A stretch of 64,000 nt of DNA from Cervus elaphus (taxonomy: Eukaryota; Chordata; Mammalia; Artiodactyla; Cervidae): positions 55,192,001 to 55,256,000 of the forward strand of contig NC_057818.1 in the NCBI RefSeq assembly GCF_910594005.1. Direction: 5' to 3'. Under the pieces are notes generated by a model. It was not told where the DNA came from. It did not search any database and was given only the letters and a program-made list of their open reading frames with translations. Shown piece after piece: positions 50,301-58,750 of the stretch (within the stretch, counting starts at the first letter, position 1; each line of letters starts with the position of its first letter). A program made the position numbers and the translations under genes.

Positions 50301-53300
50301 GAAAAGTTATGTCCAACCTAAACAGCATAATAAAAAGCACAGTCATGATGTTGCCAACAAGACCCGTCTAGTCAAAGCTATGGTTTTTCCAGTAGTCATG
50401 TGTGGATGTGAGAGTAGGACTATAAAGAAAGCTGAGCGCCAAGGAATTGATGCTTTTGAACTGTGGTGTTGGAGAAGACTCTTGAGAGTCCCTTGGGCAG
50501 CAAGGAGATCCAACCAGTCCATCCTAAAGGAAATCAGTCCTGAATATTCAATGGAAGGGAAATGATGCTGAAGCTGAAACTCCAATGTTTTGTTCACCTG
50601 ATGGAAAGAACTGACTCGCTGGAAAAGACCCTGATGCTGGGGAAGATTGAAGGCAGGAGGAGAAGGGGATGACAGAGGATGAGATGGTTGGATGGCATCA
50701 TCGACTCAATGGACATGAGTTTGAGTAAACTCCGGGAGTTGGTGATGGACAGGGAGGCTTGGCGTGCTGTTGTCTATGAGGTCGCAAAGAGTCGGACATG
50801 ACTGAGCAACTGTACTGAACTGATGGGACTGAACTGAACTGAATGAATCAAAAAATGATTCATTTTTTGAATATTGAGTTTTAAGCCAGCTTTTTCACTC
50901 TCCTCTTTCATTTTCACCAAGAGGCTCTTTAGTTCTTCTTTGCTTTCTGCCATCAGGGTGTTGTCATCTGCATATCTGAGTTTATTATTATTTCTCATGG
51001 CAATCTTGATTCCAGCTGTTCTTCGTCCTGCTGGCATTTCACATGATGCACTCTGCATACAAGTCAAATAAGCAGGGTGACAATATAGAGCCTTGACATT
51101 CTCCTGTCTGAATTTGAACCAGTCTGTTGTTCCATGTCCAGTTCTAACTGTTGCTTCTTGACCTGCATACAGATTTCTCAGGAGGCAGGTCAGGTGGTCT
51201 GGTATTCCCATCTCTTGAATTTTTCACAGTTTGTTGTGATCCACATGGTCAAAGGCTTTAGTGTAGTCCATGAAGCAGAAGTAGATGTGTCCCTGGAATT
51301 CTCTTGTTTTTTATGATCCAACAGATGTCAGCAATTTGATCTCTGGTTACTCTGGCTTTTCTCAGTCCAGCTTGAACATTGAGAAGTCCTCGGTTCACAT
51401 ACTATTGACCCCTGGCTTGGAGAACTTTGAGCATTACTTTACTAGCATGCGAAATGAGTGCAATTGTGCAGTAGGTTGAACATTCTTTGGCAAAGGAGTG
51501 TTATCTAGGGTATAGTACAATTATAAATTCTAGTTAGGCTTTAAATGTAAGGTTTGGGCATTATGGTTTCTCTTTGTCTCTGGCTTACATCTGGCTTATA
51601 GAACCTCTGGAATGCTCTATACCTTTGTACTTAGTATGGCTGTGGTGTGTACAAGCAGAATCTCAGGTCCCACCACATACCTACTGAATACAATTGCATT
51701 TCAAACAGGTCTTCAACTGGTTGCCAGGTAAGTTAAAGTTTAATGAGCATTGATCAAGCCTATCTTGACTATGTACACTGACCTTGGCCTTAGACTTGAA
51801 GAAAGACCTGGGGAAGAGTTGGACAGGGAGGTGAGAAGTGATGAAACGTGGGCCTTCCTTATCTTTTAGTAGATTATACCCCCTGAAAGCCTCTACCCAA
51901 GGGGAGCGCTCCCCAATGGGCACAGATTGGATCCACTTGGGATCCCCCTTACAATGAATCAGGCAGACAGTTTCCATCAACCAGTTCGTTCCTAGATAAA
52001 GAAAGGAAAAACATAGTCAGTCATTTTGTGCTTAGTTGCTCAGTTGTGTCCAGCTCTTTTCGACCTCCTGGACTGTAGCCTCCCAGACACCCCTGTCCAT
52101 GGAGATTCTCCAGGCAAGAATACTAGAGTGGGCTGCCATTTCTTTCTCTGGTGAGACATTTTATTTATTTATTTTTTCTTTTTTTATTAGTTGGAGGCTA
52201 ATTACTTCACAACATTTCAGTGGGTTTTGTCATACATTGGTATGAATCAGCCATAGATTTACACGTATTCCCCATCCCGATCCCCCCTCCCACCTCCCTC
52301 TCCACCCGATTCCTCTGGGTCTTCCCAGTGCACCAGGCCCGAGCACTTGTCTGATGAGACATTTTAATCTGACTTTAAAAATTCTCATAAAGTATAGACA
52401 TCATCCAAGGCACCATCTTAACCATTTTCAGGAGTACATTTCAGCTGGGTTAAGTATATTTACACTGTTGTGTAACTGACCTCCAGAACTTTCTAATCAT
52501 GCAAAACCGAAACTTTGGACCCATTATGTAACAACTTTCCATTTTCCCCTCTTTCCAGTCCCTGCCAGTCTCAGGCAACCATTCTGTTTCAGTTTCTGAT
52601 AACCTCATTTACGTGGCATCATACAGTGTCTCACTTATTTCTCTTAGGGTAATGTCTTCATAGTTTATCCATGTTGTCACATGAGTCAGAACTTCATTCC
52701 TTTTTAAGGTTGAATAGTGTTCTATTATATGCAGCTACTACATTTTGTTTCATCTATCAGCGGACATTTGGGTTGCTTCCAGCGTCTGGTTATTTAATAA
52801 ATCCTGTGATAGGTTATGTTCCCATTGCCCTTGGCTTTTCACTACCACACCACTTCTAAGGTCATCAGTCTTCCTTTTTGTCCAATCACAGTCCCTCAAC
52901 GACCCCACCCCTCACAGATATATGATTCACATCCTTTCTGTCCCTTGGATTTGTCAGGCTTTTTTCCAATTCCTGGCCACGATCCATGCTGATACCTTTA
53001 TCAGAAACTATCCCTTTTCACAAAATAATTTCACATTCATTCCTTTTATCTCAATATAGATGTCATATCTTCTACTTTTTTGTTTTTGGCTGAGATAATT
53101 GTGTTTTACTCCCTGCCCTCCCCCCTTGATTATAACTAACAAATGAAATTGTATATATTTAACATTGTCAGTTCAAAAGCAGTAGGGTCAACCTGGCAAT
53201 ACTAAACTCTCCATTGCCCCATTATATTATACAAATAACTTGATAAGCCTTGTTCTTGCTAGCAGGGAGCTTATGGTCTCTTTAATACAAAGCAAAAATA

Positions 53301-54664
53301 TTAAGAGAAAAAGAATAAACATATACTTTACATAGAAATGCATATGATTTATTTTTTCAATATGATATATATAAATATCAAGGAAAATAAATGTTGTTTA
53401 AAGTTAGGGGGAAAAAAAAGGAATGTAGGCCTGGTGGTTAAGAATCTGCCTGCCAATGCAGGGGAGATGGGTTCCACCCTTGGTCCAGGAAGATTCCACC
53501 TGCTAAGGGCAACTAAGCACGTGCACCACAATGACTGAGCCCCACGCTACCCCCACTGAAGCTCTAGAGTCTGTGCTCCACAACAAGAGAAGCTGCCCAC
53601 TGCAACTAGAGAGTAACCCACTCAGCCATGAAGATCCAGCACAGCCAACAATAAGTCATAATAATAATCAAAAGGTAAAAATCAAAATTCTTGAAAAAAA
53701 GAATGTGTATCTTTAAGGTATACATGTTAATTTGATATATGTACACATTGTGAGGGATTCACCATGGCTCAGTGGTAAAGAATCCACCTGTCAGTGTAGG
53801 AGGTTTGATCCCTGGGCCGGGAAGATCCCCTGGAGAAGAAAATGACAACCCATTCCAGTATTCTTGCCTGGAGAATCCCAAAGACAGAGGAGCCTGATGG
53901 GGTACAGTCCATGGAGTCCCAAAAGAGTCGGATATGACATATCGACTAAACAACAACACCACCACATTGTGAACTGACCGCCACAGCCAAACTAATTAAC
54001 ATATACATCATCTCACATAATTACCTCCCTCCCCCATTTCTTCTACAGACTTTCCTGGCCATCCACCTCCTTCCACCACTCTCCGCATACACCTGAATCT
54101 GCCTTGTGATTCACTCCCGTGGGTCCCCCTGATGCCTTAGATTATCCCTATGAGCACTCAGCTTATTGTGTAACTGCCTGTCTAGATCCTTTTTCTCTGA
54201 AAGCCAGTGGCTGTTATTGTTCAGTCGTTCCATCATCTCCGACTCTTGTGCAGCATGCCAGGCTTCCCAGTCCTCCACTACACCCCAGAGTTTGCTCAAA
54301 CTCATGTCCATTGAGTCACTGATGCCATCCAACCATCTCATGCTCTGTTGCCCCCTTCTCCTCCTGCCCTCAATCTTTCCCAGCATGACGGTCATTTCCA
54401 ATGAGTCAGCTCTTCAGCAGTATCAGTGCACATTTCTTTTCCCCCAAAGCATTGTTGGCATCCAGAAAGTGTTCTGCCTGTTGAATGAATGAGGAAGCAA
54501 TCCTCAGCATCTGGTCCTGCTTTCTTACCTGATTTGGGGTAAGTCAGCAGTAAGACATCCTCATCTTTAATAATAAAATTCTCCTGCACCTCTCTCAGGT
54601 GTTCAGATGGGAATCCCATGCTCGGGAAGGGTATCCCTTCAAACCACACACACTGTCCTGTCAT
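41226..54664 (-). CDS. SULT2A1-like: SULT2A family sulfotransferase, gene B (six exons, intact)
   Basis: Seen: exons 54664-54529, 51991-51783, 46100-45974, 44335-44241, 42746-42569 and 41338-41226 join to 858 bp and 285 codons with GT-AG introns in phases 1,0,1,0,1. Key residues are all present: TYPKSGTNW loop, His99, Arg121, Ser129, Arg247-Lys248-Gly249, GDWK and KNYFTVAQAE. Known family role: PAPS-dependent sulfonation of hydroxysteroids or bile acids in the cytosol. Pocket differences from human SULT2A1 are Gly72 (PIGERSPW; Trp in human and in gene A), Ala137 and Phe160. Compared with A, exons 3-6 differ at 13 of 170 residues but exons 1-2 at 30 of 115, so the gene looks like a mosaic joined in intron 2. 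That intron (5.7 kb, against 0.5 kb in A) is filled with LTR, SINE and nested BovB sequence. Confidence 0.92.
41339..42568 (-). other. Gene B intron 5
   Basis: 1.2 kb paralogue of gene A intron 5, with the same CHR-type SINE (41480-41735, reverse) and Bov-tA (41938-42105, forward). Confidence 0.7.
42569..42746 (-). CDS. SULT2A1-like: Gene B exon 5
   Basis: 178 bp, acceptor TTCTAG, donor GTAAAA. It encodes EKICQFLGKKLEPEEL, the SSFQAMKENNMSN stretch, Tyr238 and the RK of RKG. Six of 59 residues differ from A. Confidence 0.92.
42747..45973 (-). other. Gene B introns 4 and 3 (around exon 4)
   Basis: Intron 4 (42747-44240) has an A/C repeat near 43040-43060 and a forward CHR-type SINE (43692-44010) but no L1. 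Intron 3 (44336-45973) has a short reverse SINE (44755-44880), a forward tRNA-derived SINE (45066-45290) and a reverse Bov-tA (45310-45530). It is about 1 kb shorter than intron 3 of A, which has an extra stretch around 13110-14160. Confidence 0.65.
44241..44335 (-). CDS. SULT2A1-like: Gene B exon 4
   Basis: 95 bp, acceptor ending in CAG, donor GTAACT. It encodes VVFGSWFDHTRGWMSMRDKE through EEMKW. Asp and Gly in FDHTRGW agree with the human form (FDHIHGW), where A has Asn and Asp. Confidence 0.92.
45974..46100 (-). CDS. SULT2A1-like: Gene B exon 3
   Basis: 127 bp, acceptor TTTAAG, donor GTGAGT. It carries IRNPRDVLVSGYFFW with Arg121 and Ser129, and Ala137 as in A. Only four residues differ from A, so the change from divergent to near-identical sequence lies in the intron between this exon and exon 2. 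Confidence 0.9.
46770..47530 (+). mobile_element. Possible old LTR remnant split by a SINE
   Basis: CTATAAAAAC near 46992 and ATTAAAC near 47397 after the split could be TATA and poly(A) signals of a degraded LTR. A reverse CHR-type SINE (about 47088-47388) interrupts it with a 12-bp duplication. I could not match it to a named family. Confidence 0.3.
47088..47388 (-). repeat. CHR-type SINE with clear target duplication
   Basis: CCCTTGCTTATT occurs immediately before (47076-47087) and after (47389-47400) the element, a perfect 12-bp target-site duplication. Confidence 0.75.
49085..49727 (-). mobile_element. Older BovB, 3' part, in intron 2 of B
   Basis: Runs from the 3' end (TTTAGTCGCTCAGTC) back to the RT thumb region (SSWQIDGE equivalent near 49710). 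It continues, after an interruption, at 50860. Confidence 0.75.
49728..50835 (+). mobile_element. Younger BovB inserted in the older one
   Basis: 5'-truncated plus-strand copy starting in the RT palm, with YADD near 50040 and ending in TGAACTGAACTGAATG. The 16 bases TGAACTGATGGGACTG flank it on both sides (near 49707 and 50816). Frameshifts occur near 50240 and 50560. Confidence 0.75.
50860..51495 (-). mobile_element. Older BovB, RT core part
   Basis: Resumes the older element from the thumb region to the fingers; an altered YADD (YADDN near 50965) is visible. It shares derived changes with 24640-25105 of relic C, so it predates the B/C split. Confidence 0.7.
51783..51991 (-). CDS. SULT2A1-like: Gene B exon 2
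   Basis: 209 bp, acceptor TCTAG, donor GTCAGT. It encodes TNWLMETVCLIHCKGD, PIGERSPW (Gly72, Trp77) and ITSHLPVQLFPR with His99. It is close to C exon 2 (5 differences) and distant from A exon 2 (18 differences). Confidence 0.92.
52164..52354 (-). mobile_element. Extremely 5'-truncated L1, specific to gene B
   Basis: 190 bp of bovine L1 3' UTR in reverse with a T-rich (poly-A) end at the left, flanked by TGAGACATTTTA at 52152-52163 and 52355-52366. The orthologous site in relic C (about 25785) is empty. Confidence 0.8.
54215..54420 (-). mobile_element. BovB 3' fragment marking type 2 intron 1 (B copy)
   Basis: Counterpart of 32035-32255, with a short internal loss near 54250. Its presence in B and C and absence in A and D supports the head typing. 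Confidence 0.75.
54529..54664 (-). CDS. SULT2A1-like: Gene B exon 1 (type 2 head)
   Basis: 136 bp, ATG at 54664-54662 with G at -3, donor GTAAGA, phase 1 exit. It begins MTGQCVWFEGIPFP and ends TYPKS. It matches C exon 1 at 40 of 45 residues but A exon 1 at only 33 of 45. Confidence 0.92.
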
Positions 54665-57480
54665 GACAATGAGATCTTTGTACCTCTCGTGGGTGTTTCA
54701 GCCTTAGTATAGTCACTGTTGGACTGGGAGATCCGTTTTACAGTCAACATCAAACAATCATTAATCTTTCCCTGTTCACTGAAGTTTGTGCCTATTGATG
54801 AAAAGAGAGGGTCACAAGACTGACAATATTGGGTAATCGTGAAGTCATTCAGAGAACATTCTGGAGTAACCTGAGTTTGACGTCATGGGAGGAAACCATG
54901 AGTTTAGTAACAAGATGGAGGGTGCAGACATGTGGTGAATTAAGAAAATATATTTTATTTTATTATTTTTTCCCGACTCACTTTGATGAGTTTTGTCTTT
55001 TAAAATATATGTATTTAGTTTTTTGGCTGCTATGAGTCTTCATTGCTGTGTGCAGGCTTTCTCTAGTTGCAGCCAGCAGGGGTTACTCTCTTGTTGCGGA
55101 GCACAGGCTCTAGGCTGCTGGGCCGAATATGTGGCCCAGGGGCTCAGTTGACCCATGGCATGTGGAAACTTTCCAGACAAGGTATCGAACCTTTGTCCCC
55201 TGCGTTGGAAGGCAGAATCCTAACAACTGGACCACAAGGATAGCCTGAAAAAATATTTTAAATAATCTTTATTATTATTTTCTACAACATTTTTACATGT
55301 ATAGGAAAATGGTAAATATAGTATAGAGAATTCTGATAGTCCATATTTTATTCAGACTTCCTTAGTTTTACCTAATTTTCTTTCTCTGTTCCAAGATTCT
55401 GGCCCAGATACTACATTACATTGGGTCTTCATGTCTCCTTAGGTCTCTCTTGGTTGTGACAATTTCTCAGACTTTCCTTGTCTTTGATGACCTTGACAGT
55501 TTTGAGGATGGCTGGTCAGATATTTTGGAGAAGGTCCCTCTCTTGGGGTGTACTCCATGTTTTCCTGATAATTAGACTGGGTTTTTGGGTTTTGGAGGCA
55601 ATGATCATGGAGGTAAAATACTATTATAGTCCTAACATTTCAAGGGCTTTCACTATCAACTTGACAACTCACCATTGACCTTGATCACTTGGCCGAGGTA
55701 ATGTTTGTTAGATTTCCCCACAGTAAATTTACTCTCCCCCCACCTTTTTTTTTGTTTGTTTTTGGCCATGCCAGGACGTATGTGGCATCTTAGTTCCCTG
55801 ATTAGGGATTGCATTCCATGCACCTTGATTTGGAAGCTTAACGTCTTAACCACTGGACTGCCAGAGAAGTCTCTTGCTTGCTTCCTTCCTATTTTGGGGA
55901 GGGGGCGTATATTTAAAAGGTGAAGTCTAGACCTGAAGGTATTAATGAGAACATATTGTGTAAACTCTAATTGAGGAAGCTGTACAAAATAATTGTCTGG
56001 TACCATTCAAATTATCAAATTATTATTTAAAAAAAAAAACCTAAGAAAAGAAAAGCTGAGGATATGGTCCAGAGAAAGGAGAAGGGAGAATGTAAACTAA
56101 ATCCTAGATTGAATCCTAGGCCACAGAAAGTGCTATCATTTTATTGTTGAGACAGCTGGCCACATTTGATTGCACAACGTTGATTAGATAATAACATTGC
56201 ATCAATACTAAATTCTTCGGTTTCTATCATTTTTCTGAGATTATAAAGGAAATATCTGTGGTCTTAGAAAATATTCCCTGAAGTTTGGAGGGATAAAAGG
56301 AAATGATATCAGTAACTTTTTCTCGAGTGGTTAAGAAAGTTAAAATTATCCATGAGAGTGAGAGAAATGAGAACATAATCTAGCAAATGTTGGAAAACAT
56401 TACCACTGGTGAATCTGTGTGAATTATGTACAAGAATTTTTTGTGTATTTCTGATAAGATTTCTCTAAGTTTGGAGATAATTAAAAATAAAAGTAAAAAC
56501 TAAATAAAAAGGCATAGTGACAAGAAGCTGGAGGGAAATTGAGAAACCATGGACTGACATCTCTCTTTTATTTTTCCCTAAATCTTTTATTTTGTATTGG
56601 GGTTGGGAAGATCCCCTGGAGAAGGGAATGGCAACCCACTCCAGTATTCTTGCCTGGAGACATGGACAGAGGAGCCTGGCGGGTTACAGTCTATGGGATT
56701 GCAAAAAGACAGACAGACACGGCTGAGCGACTAACACTATACTACAGCTGATTAAGGAACAACGTTGTGCTAGTTTCAGGTGAACAACGATCTCTCTCTC
56801 TTTTTTTTATAGCGATATAATTAAAATTTTTTAGAAAATCTCTGGCTGCACTGCGTAGCCCATGGGATATTAATTCCCTGAGCAGGGATTGAACTTACAT
56901 CTCCTGCTTTGGAAGCTCAGAGTTTTAACCACTGGGCCACCAGGGCAGTCCCTGAAATCTCTCTCTTTGAACATAGGAGTGAAGAACTTGCTTTAGACTC
57001 ACAGGTTGTGGGGTTGAATTTATATTATACCTACATGGACTACAGGAGGCAGTTCTTGTTTGCCATTTAATCATAAACATTTTGCTGTTGTTGCTTAGTC
57101 AGTGAGTCATATCTGACTCTTTTTGTGACCCCATCAACTGTGACCCCGTGGACTGTAGCCTGCCAGGCTCCTCTGTCTGTGGGATTCTCCAGGCAAGAAT
57201 ACTGGAGTGGGTTGCCATTTCCTTCTCTAGGGGATCTTCCCGACACAGGTATCGAACCTGTCTCCTGCTTTGGAAAGGGGGAATTCTCCACCACTGAGTC
57301 CCCGGGAGGTCCAATCATTAACATAATGAGCATTTATTAAGTGATTTCATGTTTTAGGGGCTGGGCTAAGAGAATTCTCATGTCTGCCACATTGAAAATT
57401 CATAATAGCAATTTTTACTTCATTGTACCCTCCTTCTATCTCTCTGAGGACCAAAGACTTCACATGTTCACATAATCAAC
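54665..57480. other. 5' flank of gene B, right end of the duplicated array
   Basis: Aligns with 32507-34007 and then with 38990-40400. SINEs: CHR-type 55015-55250 (reverse), short 55760-55880 and 56830-56960 (reverse), Bov-tA 56590-56735 (forward) and 57085-57310 (reverse). Similarity to the other flanks stops near 57480. No gene seen. Confidence 0.6.
54736..54765 (-). promoter_or_regulatory. Gene B proximal promoter: degenerate TATA and HNF1-like site
   Basis: The place that holds TATAAAA in A and D reads TGTAAAA here (54742-54736), about 75 bp before the ATG. The HNF1-like ATTAATGATTGTT (54765-54753) is kept. Weaker or differently placed initiation than in A is an inference. Confidence 0.45.
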
Positions 57481-57745
57481 AATAGGGAGAGTGAAAATTA
57501 TATTTTCATTCCTTGTAATTGCTAAACAATTGTTAAATAATTCTAGTTAGTGACAATAATCATAATGATACTGTGAGTGACCAATAATTATTGAGAGTGA
57601 ACATGTGTCAGCAATACTCAGATCATTTTACATGTTACTCCCCTTAGTTATAACACTGAATATACAGATTATATGAAGAAATTGTATTCTTCTCCCACTT
57701 CATAGGTCATGAAACACTAATAAAACTGTTGATCTTATTGGAATG

Positions 57746-57865
57746 TTGGGCATGAGTTTGAGTAAACTCCAGGAGTTAGTGATGGACAGGGAGGCCTGGC
57801 ATGCTGTGATTCATGGGGTCGCAAAGAGTCAGACATGACTGAGCGACTGAACTGAACTGAACTGA
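57746..57865 (+). mobile_element. 120-bp BovB 3' end with target duplication
   Basis: Only the last 120 bp of BovB, ending in repeated CTGAA units, between two perfect copies of ATCTTATTGGAATG (57732-57745 and 57866-57879). Confidence 0.85.
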
Positions 57866-57901
57866 ATCTTATTGGAATGACAGCAGCTAATTAATGATTG
57901 G

Positions 57902-58140
57902 GGACTTCCCTGATAGCTCAGTTGGTAAAGAATCTGCCTGCAATGCAGGAGACCCTGGTTCAATTCCTGGGTCAGGAAGATATGCTGGAGAAGGGATAGA
58001 CTACCCACTCCAGTATTCTTGAGCTTCCCTGTGGCTCAGCTGGTAAAGAATCTGCCTGCAGTGTAGGAGACCTAGGTTTGATCCCTGGTTTGGGAAGATC
58101 TTGTGGAGAAGGGAACAGCTACCCATTCCAGTATTCTCCA
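57902..58140 (+). repeat. Two tandem partial Bov-tA SINEs
   Basis: Two consecutive left halves (57902-58018 and 58020-58138), each starting in a TTCCCTG(A/T)-GCTCAG motif and stopping at CCAGTATTCT. Confidence 0.65.
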
Positions 58141-58436
58141 GTATTCTCCAGTTTCAAAAATGACCCTCTATTGGTACCCCAACATTAAAGGGTCCCAAAC
58201 AACTCTGCTCTATTTACAACCAGTTAAAAAAATTTTTTTAAGGCTGAAAGAAAATTACACTGAGATTCCATCCCAGCAATTGTTTAGGGGCAATTGTTCA
58301 ATTAATTAATCAAGTTCAAGATTCACAAAAGGTTCTGAGTCCCTTTGCTTGACTCCTTCACTGGGGACCTCAAAGCCTTACACCCCAAAATGAATAAAAT
58401 GGCTGAGGGATTAAAAAGGAAACTTTCTTGGGACTT

Positions 58437-58605
58437 CCATGGTGATATAGTGGTTAAAACTTCACCTTCCTATGCTGGGGGTGTGGGTTCAAGTCCTGGT
58501 TGGGGTGTTGAGACCCCACATGTCTCAAGGTCGAAAAACCAAATCAAAACAGAAACAGTACTGTAACAAATTCAATAAAGACTTTTAAAATGGTCCACAT
58601 TGAAA
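58437..58605 (+). repeat. tRNA-derived SINE
   Basis: Starts GGGACTTCCATGGTG, with a B-box-like GGTTCAAGTCC, and ends in an A-run. Its tail resembles the AT-rich stretch at 3098-3250. Confidence 0.55.
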
Positions 58606-58750
58606 AAAAAATCTTTTTTGTTTTCAAAGGAAAATTTCTGGGACTCCTTGTAAGACCAAGACTTGTTGATAGGCTAAAAGTAAGGGTATAAGTGTTGATA
58701 GGACTGAGAAAAATGTTTATAATGATTGGTGTATTTGAAAGGGCTTTATG

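Larger units (their letters stand above)
46101..51782 (-). other. Gene B intron 2
   Basis: 5.7 kb. In order: type 1-like sequence and a forward Bov-tA (to about 46590), an 18-base C run (46746-46763), an LTR-like remnant split by a SINE (46770-47530), a forward CHR-type SINE (47550-47880), forward Bov-tA copies (48240-48430, 48630-48810) and a reverse one (48825-49030), three BovB blocks (49085-51495), and type 2-like sequence up to exon 2. The type switch must lie in here. Confidence 0.7.
51992..54528 (-). other. Gene B intron 1
   Basis: 2.5 kb with a part Bov-tA (52030-52145, reverse), an L1 3' tail (52164-52354), CHR-type SINE (53430-53665, forward), Bov-tA (53750-53960, forward) and the type 2 BovB marker (54215-54420). 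The rest, 52367-53425, aligns with relic C and holds no gene. Confidence 0.65.
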
